NCBI RefSeq assembly: GCF_002355635.1
Contig: NZ_AP017558.1
Span: 2,604,001-2,668,000, forward strand
Direction of reading: 5' to 3'
Source: Halopenitus persicus
GTDB taxonomy: Archaea > Halobacteriota > Halobacteria > Halobacteriales > Haloferacaceae
Length of the DNA: 64,000 nt
The notes beneath the pieces were generated by a model. It saw nothing but the letters and a program-made list of their open reading frames with translations, was not told the DNA's origin and searched no databases. The position numbers were made by a program, and so were the translations under genes. Below, piece after piece: positions 1 through 7,092 of the stretch; within the stretch, counting starts at the first letter, position 1; each line of letters opens with the position of its first letter.

Positions 1-153
1 CGAGAGGGCCGCGGGGTCGATCCCGGACCCGTTCGCCGGGGCGGAACCGGACTCGTTCGCCGGGGCGGAACCGGAGCCGTCCACCGAACCGAGTTCAGTT
101 CGATCTCGCTCGGCATCCGGCGGATCCGGTTCGCCGTCGGCGTTCTCAGCCAT
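1..153 (-). CDS. N-terminus of an unidentified acidic protein (cut by window edge)
   Basis: Only the first 51 codons are inside the window, starting at an ATG read leftwards. The visible part is hydrophilic and rich in Glu, Asp, Gly, Ser and Pro, as in a disordered haloarchaeal N-terminal extension. A 24-bp unit is repeated in tandem at 31-54 and 55-78 and encodes two near-identical ESGSAPAN/GSGSAPAN-type peptides. Nothing seen identifies the function. The gene is divergent from the DUF1405 gene. Confidence 0.5.
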   Translation of the reverse strand, partial: MAENADGEPDPPDAERDRTELGSVDGSGSAPANESGSAPANGSGIDPAALS

Positions 154-299
154 TACCCGCACCAATCCCGGGAGAGTCAAAAAGGCTTCCACCAAAAGAG
201 TCATCCAGACAACCTGTCTCGGCAGTTTTCGGCGGATCGGCCGTTCGCGAGACCGGAGGCGACGCCGTCGACGGGCGCGTCCGACTTCGGGGTCCCGCG

Positions 300-308
300 A
301 GCTTTTTC
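300..308 (+). promoter_or_regulatory. TATA element of the DUF1405 gene
   Basis: A T-rich element (GCTTTTTCC) ends about 23 nt before the GTG start of the following gene. This spacing is typical of leaderless haloarchaeal transcripts. Confidence 0.45.
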
Positions 309-331
309 CACCGGGACGCCGGAGCGGGAGT

Positions 332-1015
332 GTGAGTCGATCGGACCACACCCTCCTCGCCGCGCTCCGCGACCCGACGGTCCGGCGCCGGATCCGCGAC
401 CGGGCCGCCGAGGAGTTCCTCGGCGACGCGGGGAGCCTCCTGGCGACGATCGGGATCTGCGCGCTCGGCGTGCTCGTTGGGGGTCGGTTCTACGTCGCGA
501 CGATGCCCGCGGTGCCGACGCTGCTGTGGCCGCTGTACGCGGATTCGCCGACCGCGCTGGCGCTCGTGCTGCTCGCGCTCGCCGCGCTCCTTCCGACCGT
601 CGGGTCGGGCCGCCCGGCACGCGAGACGCCGACCAATCGGCCGCTCGCGTACCTGCAGACGCTCGCGTTCGTGTGGCTCGTCAAATACGGGCTCTGGCCG
701 CTGGCCGCGTTGAACGTCCACGCCGGGCTCTACCTCGGGTCCCCGGACGCGCTGGCGTCATACTGGGGGATCCTGGTCACGCATCTGCTGTTCGTCGCGC
801 TGGCACTCCTGCTGCCCGCGATCGGTCGAACCACCCGCGGGGCGCTGGGACTCGCGTTGGGGCTCTCGGTGTGTAACGACGTCCTCGATTACGGACTCGG
901 GTTCCATCCCCCACTTCGATACGATCCCGGCCTCGTGCTGCCGGTCGTGACCGTCGCGATCGGCGTCGTCGCGGTCGCCCTCGCGAACCGGTCGTTCCGC
1001 CGGCTCGGGGAGTAA
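332..1015 (+). CDS. DUF1405 family integral membrane protein
   Basis: A 227-residue protein that is mostly hydrophobic, with about six or seven membrane segments from residue 33 onward separated by short polar loops. The length and the layout (short charged N-terminus, tryptophan-rich middle with VWLVKYGLWP near residue 112, Arg-rich C-terminus) fit the DUF1405 family of haloarchaea and some Gram-positives, whose role is unknown. The GTG start is chosen because a TATA-like element lies about 23 nt upstream, so the message is probably leaderless. It appears monocistronic, followed by a gene-poor repeat region and a tRNA. Confidence 0.75.
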   Translation: MSRSDHTLLAALRDPTVRRRIRDRAAEEFLGDAGSLLATIGICALGVLVGGRFYVATMPAVPTLLWPLYADSPTALALVLLALAALLPTVGSGRPARETPTNRPLAYLQTLAFVWLVKYGLWPLAALNVHAGLYLGSPDALASYWGILVTHLLFVALALLLPAIGRTTRGALGLALGLSVCNDVLDYGLGFHPPLRYDPGLVLPVVTVAIGVVAVALANRSFRRLGE

Positions 1016-1371
1016 GGGATGCTCGCGCCGGACGCGATCCGCGACGTCGACGCGTGCCGAACCCGGATGCCGCCATCCGCCGGCCGGAGGCATATTTAAA
1101 TAATATTTACGGGAAAGTCGTTCACGAGGGCGTCGTTGAGCGAACCCGACCGTCCTCGCCAGTTGGGATGGCATCCGCTGGATACGCGAGGAGAGGATTC
1201 GATTGTGGTCCCACAAACGAACGCATAGCTGAACCAGTGGGCGGACGCGGCTGGAGTCCCGCGAGCGAACGTATGGATGAACCAGTGGGAGGACGCGGCG
1301 GGAGTCCCGCGAGCGAACGACGTGAGCGAGCGGGACTACGCCGCGGCCGCGAGTGAACGCAGTGAACGAGC
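1016..1371. other. Gene-poor spacer between DUF1405 gene and tRNA-Arg
   Basis: About 356 bp without a convincing gene. It contains an AT-rich tract at 1091-1110 (ATATTTAAATAATATT-like), which is unusual in this GC-rich region and could be a promoter. It also contains a pair of imperfect direct repeats near the tRNA 3' end, listed separately. A 100-codon open frame covers much of it, but its sequence is dictated by the repeats and looks non-coding. Confidence 0.5.
1231..1319. repeat. 48-bp-period direct repeat carrying part of the tRNA-Arg 3' end
   Basis: Two tandem copies begin with GAACCAGTGG at 1231 and 1279 and differ at about two positions over 41 bp. Each contains GGACGCGG; the second copy extends this to GGACGCGGCGGGA (1291-1303). 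That is identical to the last 13 nt (complement) of the adjacent tRNA gene at 1372-1384. tRNA 3' ends are common integration sites, so this may be an integration footprint, but no integrase is present. Confidence 0.6.
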
Positions 1372-1443
1372 GGACGCGGCGGGATTCGAACCCGCGATCG
1401 AGAGGTTAGGAACCTCTCGCCCTATCCGCTAGGCCACGCGTCC
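1372..1443 (-). tRNA. tRNA-Arg, anticodon CCT
   Basis: Read on the minus strand, the 72-nt sequence gives a complete cloverleaf. The 7-bp acceptor stem is perfect (GGACGCG/CGCGTCC), the D arm carries AGCGGATA, the anticodon stem is AGAGG/CCTCT around the loop TTCCTAA, and the T arm is GCGGG-TTCGAAT-CCCGC. The loop places CCT at 34-36, decoding the Arg codon AGG. There is no long variable arm, intron or encoded CCA. Confidence 0.97.
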
Positions 1444-1511
1444 ACGAGAAACGGTCGTCGATCGTCGGCCCGGTCGTCGGCGATGCGTCGGTTGGGCGCG
1501 GTCGGTCGCGG

Positions 1512-1847
1512 TTATTTCGACGACGATTCGGTTTCGGTCTCGGTCGCGTCGTCCTCGTCGGTCGCGTCCGAGGACGTCGAGTCGGTGCTCGTCTCGTCGG
1601 CGGACGCGTCCGCGCCCGTCGAGCCGGCGGTCGTCGTCTCATCCTCCTCGTCCTCATCGCCCTGCATCTCCTGGAGCTCCTCCTCGATCTCCTCGCGCCC
1701 CTTCTTGAACTCGCCCATCGCCTGGCCGGTCGAGCGGGCGAGCTTCGGGATCTTGTTCGCGCCGAACAGCAGCACGAGGACGAGCAGGATGATGAGGAGT
1801 TCGGGACCGACGGGAAGCGGGCCGAACAGTGGGATCGAAGGTACCAT
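1512..1847 (-). CDS. tatA: Sec-independent (twin-arginine) translocase subunit TatA
   Basis: A 111-residue TatA/E-type protein that would form the oligomeric membrane component moving folded, Tat-signal-bearing proteins. One membrane segment (about residues 12-27) is followed by the hallmark FGANKIPKLARSTG hinge and an amphipathic helix, then a long Asp/Glu/Ser/Thr-rich cytoplasmic tail. The ATG at 1847 is preferred over an upstream in-frame start because it is preceded by GAGGTGAG, a good Shine-Dalgarno match, and by a TATA element. Haloarchaea export most secreted proteins through Tat. tatC is not in this window. Confidence 0.93.
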   Translation of the reverse strand: MVPSIPLFGPLPVGPELLIILLVLVLLFGANKIPKLARSTGQAMGEFKKGREEIEEELQEMQGDEDEEDETTTAGSTGADASADETSTDSTSSDATDEDDATETETESSSK

Positions 1848-1867
1848 CTCACCTCGGAGTAGCCCGG

Positions 1868-1880
1868 TTATTATTATATG
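1868..1880 (-). promoter_or_regulatory. TATA element of tatA
   Basis: CATATAATAATA on the minus strand lies about 22-33 nt before the tatA ATG, in an otherwise GC-rich spacer. It supports the shorter TatA start. Confidence 0.6.
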
Positions 1881-1923
1881 CCTTTTGCCTTTCGGGCCGT
1901 GACACGGCGCCGGGATGGCCACG

Positions 1924-1956
1924 GAACGCCGTCTGAACGCCGTCTGAACGCCGTCT
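1924..1956. repeat. Three tandem 11-bp repeats upstream of tatA
   Basis: GAACGCCGTCT occurs three times in direct tandem. The period is close to one DNA helical turn. The block lies about 45-75 bp upstream of the tatA TATA element and after the stop codon of the SDR gene, so it could be a regulator-binding site. No binding protein is known from the sequence. Confidence 0.65.
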
Positions 1957-2032
1957 ACCGGCGATATCGAGAACGATCCCCGAGAAACTGACGGCCTCGG
2001 ACCGTGCAGGCGGGTGGCCGAGCGGCGGTCCC

Positions 2033-2800
2033 TCAGCGACGGAGATATCCGCCGTCAACGTGGAGCGTCTCGCCGGTGATCCACTCGGCGGCGTCGCTCG
2101 CCAGGAAGACGACCGCGGACGCGACGTCATCCGGCTCGCCGATCCGGTCGAGCGCGTACGCGTCCAGCAGCTCGTCCGCGTACTGCTCGACGAACGCCTC
2201 GGTTGCCGGGGTGTGGACGGTGCCGGGACAGACGCAGTTCACGCGGACGCCGTCACCGCCGACCTCCCTGGCGAGAGTCTTGGTGAACGACCGGTTGGCC
2301 GCCTTCGCGGCGCCGTAGACCGCGAGCCCGGGGTCGTTGCCGCGGTAGGAGGAGCTCGCGTAGTTGATGACGACGCCCGACCGGTCGACGAGCTCCGGCA
2401 ACGCGGCGTGAGTGCAATTCAACGTTCCGAACAGGGAGACGCCGATCTTTCGGTCCCAGTCCTCGGGGTCGGACTCGCGGAACCGCTGGGCCCCCGCGAC
2501 CCCCGCGTTGTTGACGAGGACGTCCAGGCCGCCGAGCTCCGCGACGGCGGTCTCGACCAGCGCCAGTGTCTCGTCGTACTCCGTGACGTCCACCTCGACC
2601 GGGAGCGTCTCGGTACCGTACTCCGATCCGATCCGCTCGGCGGTCGTCTCGGCGGCGTCGACGTCGACGTCCGCGACGACGACCGCGGCGCCCGCATCGG
2701 CGAACGCCGCCGCCACGGCCTCCCCGATTCCCTGCCCGGCGCCCGTGACGCAGACGACGCGATCCGAGAAGTCGAGCGCGTCCTCGAAGGCCTCGAGCAT
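2033..2800 (-). CDS. SDR family NAD(P)-dependent oxidoreductase
   Basis: A 255-residue classical short-chain dehydrogenase/reductase. The Rossmann nucleotide-binding motif TGAGQGIG is at about residues 19-26, NNAG is near 93, a Ser-rich catalytic segment precedes the YxxxK motif (YGAAK), and the C-terminus ends with ITGETLHVDGGYLRR, typical of FabG-like enzymes. The exact substrate cannot be read. It starts 5 bp after the stop of the enoyl-CoA hydratase gene with GGGAGG upstream, so the two form an operon. The pairing suggests fatty-acid or CoA-thioester metabolism (inference). Confidence 0.88.
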   Translation of the reverse strand: MLEAFEDALDFSDRVVCVTGAGQGIGEAVAAAFADAGAAVVVADVDVDAAETTAERIGSEYGTETLPVEVDVTEYDETLALVETAVAELGGLDVLVNNAGVAGAQRFRESDPEDWDRKIGVSLFGTLNCTHAALPELVDRSGVVINYASSSYRGNDPGLAVYGAAKAANRSFTKTLAREVGGDGVRVNCVCPGTVHTPATEAFVEQYADELLDAYALDRIGEPDDVASAVVFLASDAAEWITGETLHVDGGYLRR

Positions 2801-2805
2801 CGGGG

Positions 2806-3624
2806 TTACCGTCCCTCCCACTCGACGTCGGCATCGGTACCGAACGCCTCGACCGCCCGGTCGTAATCGCGCGTCTGCGAGAGCGACAGCCACGCCCGGT
2901 TGCCGTACTGGAGGGCCTCCTCGAAGCCGACCTCGCGGGTGCGGTCGGCGGCCTCCTTGATCGTTCGCACCGCGAGCGGCGGCTTGTCGACGATCGAGTC
3001 GACGAACGATTCGACCGCCTCCGCAAGTTCCGCGGCCGGGTGAACGTGATCGACGATCCCCTCCGCCGCGGCCTGCTGGGCGTCGATCCGTTCGCCGGTC
3101 ATACACAGCTCCTTCGCGCGGCTGACGCCGACGATCATCGATAGCCGCTGTGCCCCGCCCCCGCCCGGAAGGACACCGAAGTTGACCTCGGGCTGGCCGA
3201 ACGAGCTCCGCTCGCTGGCGAGTCGGAAGTCGGACGCGAGCGCGATCTCCAAGCCGCCGCCGAGACAGAGTCCGTCGATCCGCGCGATCACCGGCGGCTC
3301 GCACCGCTCGATCGTCTCCGCCATCTCGTGGAACCCGTCCGGGATCCGCTTCTTCTCGCCGTAGTCGGTGATCGACTGCATCTCGCCGACGTCGAGGCCG
3401 GTGCTGAACGCCCGGTCGCCGGCGCCCGAGACGACGATCGCGCGGACGGCCACGCCCGTCCGGTCCTCCTCGAGCCGTCGAAACCGCCGGAATCCCTCGA
3501 TGAGTTCCCGTTGCATTCGTCCGTCGATCGCGTTCATCGCGTCCGGGCGATCGAGTTCGATCCGTCCAACGCCGGCGTCCTCGTCGAACGACCAGGCGAT
3601 CGCCTCGTAGTCGGGGTCCGACAT
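2806..3624 (-). CDS. Enoyl-CoA hydratase/isomerase (crotonase) family protein
   Basis: A 272-residue crotonase-fold protein. The oxyanion-hole segments are FSTGLD (about 73-78) and GLCLGGGLE (about 118-126), followed by the family stretch with QPEVNFG, where Glu146 aligns with a catalytic glutamate, and LPGGGGAQRL. These features indicate hydration or isomerisation of an acyl-CoA, probably in beta-oxidation. The ATG at 3624 is preferred to the in-frame GTG one codon upstream. It is the first gene of a two-gene operon with the SDR gene and has a strong AT-rich promoter. Confidence 0.88.
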   Translation of the reverse strand: MSDPDYEAIAWSFDEDAGVGRIELDRPDAMNAIDGRMQRELIEGFRRFRRLEEDRTGVAVRAIVVSGAGDRAFSTGLDVGEMQSITDYGEKKRIPDGFHEMAETIERCEPPVIARIDGLCLGGGLEIALASDFRLASERSSFGQPEVNFGVLPGGGGAQRLSMIVGVSRAKELCMTGERIDAQQAAAEGIVDHVHPAAELAEAVESFVDSIVDKPPLAVRTIKEAADRTREVGFEEALQYGNRAWLSLSQTRDYDRAVEAFGTDADVEWEGR

Positions 3625-3668
3625 CACCGAAACGGTTCGCGAGCTATTATTAATGATTTACGATGATC

Positions 3669-3682
3669 ATTTATAAATATTA
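3669..3682 (-). promoter_or_regulatory. TATA element of the ECH-SDR operon
   Basis: A near-palindromic TTTATAAATATT stretch sits in an AT-rich 60-bp island about 45-58 nt before the ECH start. It would give a short 5' leader of roughly 20 nt. Confidence 0.55.
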
Positions 3683-3854
3683 TAGATAACCTTTGATACT
3701 ACCAGTGCGTATAATTACCGCGTATGTCGATACCAAACACCGTATTCGATCCGCGCCGGAGTCACCGCCACGCGCCGCCCCCACGCGCCGCCCCCACGCC
3801 TCGGCGACCCCGCTCAGTGAGGCGGTTCGAGGTGGCGTCCACGATGGCGGATGG

Positions 3855-3862
3855 CTTTTAAG
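3855..3862 (+). promoter_or_regulatory. TATA element of the HD-domain gene
   Basis: CTTTTAAG ends 25 nt before the ATG at 3887. This argues for a leaderless start there rather than at an upstream in-frame ATG that overlaps the element itself. Confidence 0.65.
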
Positions 3863-3886
3863 ACGGTCGCCCCTCAGCATCGAACG

Positions 3887-4735
3887 ATGGACATCGACGA
3901 CGGCGATCCCACGACCCGGAGCGTCAAGACCGACGTCGACGAGTCGCGACGGGAGTACGACCCGACGGCCGACCACGCATTTCCGGACGGGCGGGTGAAC
4001 GAGGTGCTCGAGACGGTCGAGTCCGACCCGGAGATCGGGGCGTACCTCGAGGCGCAAAACGTCAACGCGGTCACTCGGAAGGGGTACAACGACCACGGGA
4101 CCAAACACATCGAGATCGTCAGGGACCGCGCGCTGCGGCTGTATGACCTGCTCAAACGGGCCGGCGTCGAATTCAACGGCGCGAGCGAACAGGGCCTCGA
4201 GGAGTCGGACGAGCCGGTCGTGATCGCGTTGGCGGCCACGCTCCACGACATCGGCCACGTCGTCCATCGCGATGACCACTCCTACTACTCGATCCCGCTT
4301 GCGGCGGATCTCCTCGACCGGTTCCTTCCGGAGTGGTACGACACGGCGACCGCGGTCCGGGTCAAAGCCGAGGTGCTCCACGCGATCCTCTGTCACCACA
4401 CCGAGGAGACGCCGCTCACCCGGGAAGCCGGCGTCATCCGGATCGCCGACGGGCTCGACATGGAGCGCGGTCGGTCGCGGATCCCCTATGAGAAGGGCGG
4501 GCGCGGGATCAACACCATCTCCTCGCGGGCGATCGAACGCGTTCGGCTGACGACCGGCGACGAGGAGCCCGTCGAGGTGGAGATCACGATGAACAGCGCC
4601 GCCGGCGTCTACCAGGTCGACTCCCTGCTGAAGGAGAAGCTCCGTGGCTCGATGCTCGAGGATCTGGTCCGGATCGTCGCGATCAACACGAAGAGCGACG
4701 ACGGGGACCGGCTCGTCGAGCGGATCGAGCTGTGA
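3887..4735 (+). CDS. HD domain-containing metal-dependent phosphohydrolase
   Basis: A 282-residue protein of the HD superfamily. The metal-binding residues are visible as NDHGTKH (about 81-87), the HD doublet in LHDIGHVVHRDDH (near 148-160) and a later HAILCHHTEE segment; a further Asp lies in RIADGLDM. Members cleave phosphomonoester or nucleotide substrates with divalent metals, but the substrate here cannot be assigned. The C-terminal third (about 190-282) includes VEVEITMNSAAGVYQVD and may regulate or mediate oligomerisation. It appears monocistronic and leaderless. Confidence 0.85.
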   Translation: MDIDDGDPTTRSVKTDVDESRREYDPTADHAFPDGRVNEVLETVESDPEIGAYLEAQNVNAVTRKGYNDHGTKHIEIVRDRALRLYDLLKRAGVEFNGASEQGLEESDEPVVIALAATLHDIGHVVHRDDHSYYSIPLAADLLDRFLPEWYDTATAVRVKAEVLHAILCHHTEETPLTREAGVIRIADGLDMERGRSRIPYEKGGRGINTISSRAIERVRLTTGDEEPVEVEITMNSAAGVYQVDSLLKEKLRGSMLEDLVRIVAINTKSDDGDRLVERIEL

Positions 4736-4757
4736 GGTGATCGGCCGGCCGAAGCCG

Positions 4758-5180
4758 TCATACCGCCCCGAGGATCCTGGCGAGGTTGTGGACGGCCGCA
4801 AGCAGCGAGAGGGCGCCGACGCCGCCGAACATCACGGCCAGCACGACGGTTCGGTTCCGCTTCGCGATCGCGACCGGCAGCGCGATGAGCACCATCCCGG
4901 CCAGCTTCGTCGCGATCATCCCGCGAACGAGCCCGTAACGATCGATGAGGACCCGACCGACCGGCGATCCCTCGACGAACGGTCCGAAGGTGATCGCCAC
5001 GTACGTCGTCGCCACGTCGGCGAGGACTCCGACGAGGAACAGGCCGACCGCCAATCGCATCCGGCGATTCCACGGGTCCACGTTCCCCGATCGGCCGGAA
5101 TCCGATCGGTCGGCGGTTGAACTCCCGGAATCCGACCGGCCGGCGCTGGTGTCGTCGGTCCGTGGGCGGCGCTCCGTCAC
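4758..5180 (-). CDS. Small haloarchaeal membrane protein, three predicted membrane segments
   Basis: A protein of 140 residues with a hydrophilic Ser/Asp/Arg-rich N-terminus of about 40 residues, then hydrophobic helices around residues 42-64, 80-101 and 106-130. The layout resembles DUF5658-like haloarchaeal membrane proteins, but I am not certain of the family and no catalytic motif is visible. The GTG at 5180 is chosen over the GTG at 5192 because a TTTTTAT element ends 23 nt before it, fitting a leaderless transcript. It is convergent with the HD gene. Confidence 0.65.
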   Translation of the reverse strand: MTERRPRTDDTSAGRSDSGSSTADRSDSGRSGNVDPWNRRMRLAVGLFLVGVLADVATTYVAITFGPFVEGSPVGRVLIDRYGLVRGMIATKLAGMVLIALPVAIAKRNRTVVLAVMFGGVGALSLLAAVHNLARILGAV

Positions 5181-5202
5181 GGTTGCGACCACGGGCGAGA
5201 CC

Positions 5203-5210
5203 GATAAAAA
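5203..5210 (-). promoter_or_regulatory. TATA element of the small membrane protein gene
   Basis: TTTTTATC on the minus strand ends about 23 nt from the GTG at 5180, but only 11 nt from the alternative GTG at 5192. Confidence 0.5.
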
Positions 5211-5277
5211 GACGACGACGGCGCCCGGCGCCGACCGCCGTCCGCGCCGGACCGCGGCCCACCGACCCCGAACCGGC

Positions 5278-7092
5278 CTACCAGACGAGTCCGATCAGCA
5301 CCGTGCCGGCCGCCACGAGCGTGATGATGAGGACGCCGCGACCGATCCCGCTGCGCAGCTCCGCGTCGATCCCGACCCGACGGGCGGCGGACCGCGGGTT
5401 CATCGCGACCCACTCGATGGCGGCCACGAGACGCATCGTGAGCCGGTCGACGGCCGCCCACGACTCTGTTACCCCGATGACGAGTCCGCGACCGGCGTAG
5501 AAGAACGCCGGGTAGGTGACCGCGTCGACGTCGCGCATCCGGTGGGCGAGCCACGCGAGGGGACGCTTGAGCGCGAAGAAGCCGACGAAGCCGGCGGTCA
5601 ACAGCGCGGCGGATTCGGTCAGGTGGCCGGTGCTGTAGGGATGTAGCTCAGCGAGCAGGTACTCGGTGTGGGGCATCAGTCCGAGCAGCGTCTCGTAGGA
5701 AACGCCGAGATAGATGCAGGCGCCGGCGGCAAGCGTCATGCCGACCGTCTGGAACGGCGTCGCGTCGCGCGGCGAGCTCGAGGCGCTCCCGTGGAAGAAC
5801 GTGTAGTAGCCGAGCTTGATGAAGGACATGAACGTCCCGACCCCACCGAGGATGAGCAGCCACCAGAGCAGCCCGCCGTCGAGAGCGATCGTGAACCGGT
5901 GGATCTCGTGAGCGGAGTCGATCACCATCCCCTTCGAGACGAAGCCGTTGAAGCCGGGGACGGCCGTGATCGACGCGGCACCGACCAGATAGATCACGAA
6001 CGCGATCGGGGTCTTTCGCCAGAGCCCGCCCATCTCGCGGATGTCCTCCGTTCCGGTCCGATAGATGATCACGCCGACGGCCATGAACAGCAGGCTCTTG
6101 TAGAGGACGTTGTTGAGCAGGTGGGCGAACCCGCCGGCCAGCGCCTTCTCGCCGACGTAGCCCGCCAGGCCGATCCCCGCGAGCATGTACCCGACCTGCG
6201 CCTGGATGTGATACGAGAGGAGCCGCCGCGGGTCGTACTGCAACAGCGCGAAGAAGGCGCCGTAGACCGCCATCGCGCCGCCGAGGTAGGCCATCCACAT
6301 CCCGCCCTCGGGGAACGCCCGGTAGAGCACGTAGACGGCCGTCTTGGTCGTAAACACCGAGAGGAACACCGACGCGGCGACGTGGGGGCGCGGGTAGGTG
6401 TCCGGCAGCCAGGTGTGCAGGCCGATGAACCCGCAGTTGATGCCGATCCCGATCGCCGCGAGCAGCGCCGCGGAGTCGTGGATCCCGGTCTCGGCCGTGA
6501 ACAGGAAGCTCTCGACGGCACCGAAGTGGACGACGACCGCGCCGAGCAGCACCGTCCCGCCGATGCCGTGGAAGATGGCGTACCGGAAGCCGGCACGGAC
6601 CGCCGCCCCGCCGTGATGCCAGACGAGCAGCGTCGAGGTGACCGCCATCAGCTCCCAGAAGACGATCAACGTGAGCCAGTCCCCGGCGTAGATCGTCGCG
6701 ACCGTCGACGCGACGTAGATCAGCGCGAGCCCGGTCATCCATCGCGGCGCGTCGCTGCCGTAGGCGTAGATCACCGCCGCCGTCGCGAGGAACCCGACGA
6801 CGACGCCCATCAGCCGAGAGAAGTCGTCGACGTTGAAGAAGACGACGTCGAACCCGAGGAACGTCGACGCCAGGTGTGGCCCGTACATCGCCGGGTCGAA
6901 ACTCGCCGCCTGCACGAACACGAACGCGGTCGCGGCCGCTCCGAGCAGGTGGCCAAGGCGCCGCGGCAACACGACCGCCAGAACAGCGGCGATCGCCACG
7001 AGCAGGTAGGGCGGGATCGTCGTCAGGGCGATCCCGCCGGTAACGTCGGTGACGAGCGCAACACCGGCGGTTCCGGCGGTTCCGGCAGTCAT
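5278..7092 (-). CDS. Mrp-type antiporter, third D-type (NuoL/M/N-like) subunit
   Basis: A 604-residue membrane protein of the proton-translocating antiporter family (complex I NuoL/M/N and MnhA/D relatives). The membrane-embedded Glu of helix 5 is present (VFWELMAVTS), and so is the helix-8 Lys (FTTKTAVYVLYR). However, the helix-7 Lys expected just before LHTWLPD is replaced: INCGFIGLHTW has Asn at that position. It is the last gene of the operon; its ATG overlaps the previous stop by 4 bp (ATGA). It probably moves H+ or cations across the cytoplasmic membrane as part of the Mrp complex. Confidence 0.88.
   Translation of the reverse strand: MTAGTAGTAGVALVTDVTGGIALTTIPPYLLVAIAAVLAVVLPRRLGHLLGAAATAFVFVQAASFDPAMYGPHLASTFLGFDVVFFNVDDFSRLMGVVVGFLATAAVIYAYGSDAPRWMTGLALIYVASTVATIYAGDWLTLIVFWELMAVTSTLLVWHHGGAAVRAGFRYAIFHGIGGTVLLGAVVVHFGAVESFLFTAETGIHDSAALLAAIGIGINCGFIGLHTWLPDTYPRPHVAASVFLSVFTTKTAVYVLYRAFPEGGMWMAYLGGAMAVYGAFFALLQYDPRRLLSYHIQAQVGYMLAGIGLAGYVGEKALAGGFAHLLNNVLYKSLLFMAVGVIIYRTGTEDIREMGGLWRKTPIAFVIYLVGAASITAVPGFNGFVSKGMVIDSAHEIHRFTIALDGGLLWWLLILGGVGTFMSFIKLGYYTFFHGSASSSPRDATPFQTVGMTLAAGACIYLGVSYETLLGLMPHTEYLLAELHPYSTGHLTESAALLTAGFVGFFALKRPLAWLAHRMRDVDAVTYPAFFYAGRGLVIGVTESWAAVDRLTMRLVAAIEWVAMNPRSAARRVGIDAELRSGIGRGVLIITLVAAGTVLIGLVW

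Noticed and set aside
1054-1356. 100-codon open frame between the DUF1405 gene and tRNA-Arg
   Set aside because: Most of it is the translation of direct repeats (EPVGGRG and SPASER units), and it has no promoter at a suitable distance and no recognisable protein features.
3680-4801. 373-codon minus-strand open frame over the HD-domain gene
   Set aside because: Low-complexity Asp/Val/Arg shadow. The plus strand has HD metal-binding motifs and a properly spaced TATA element.
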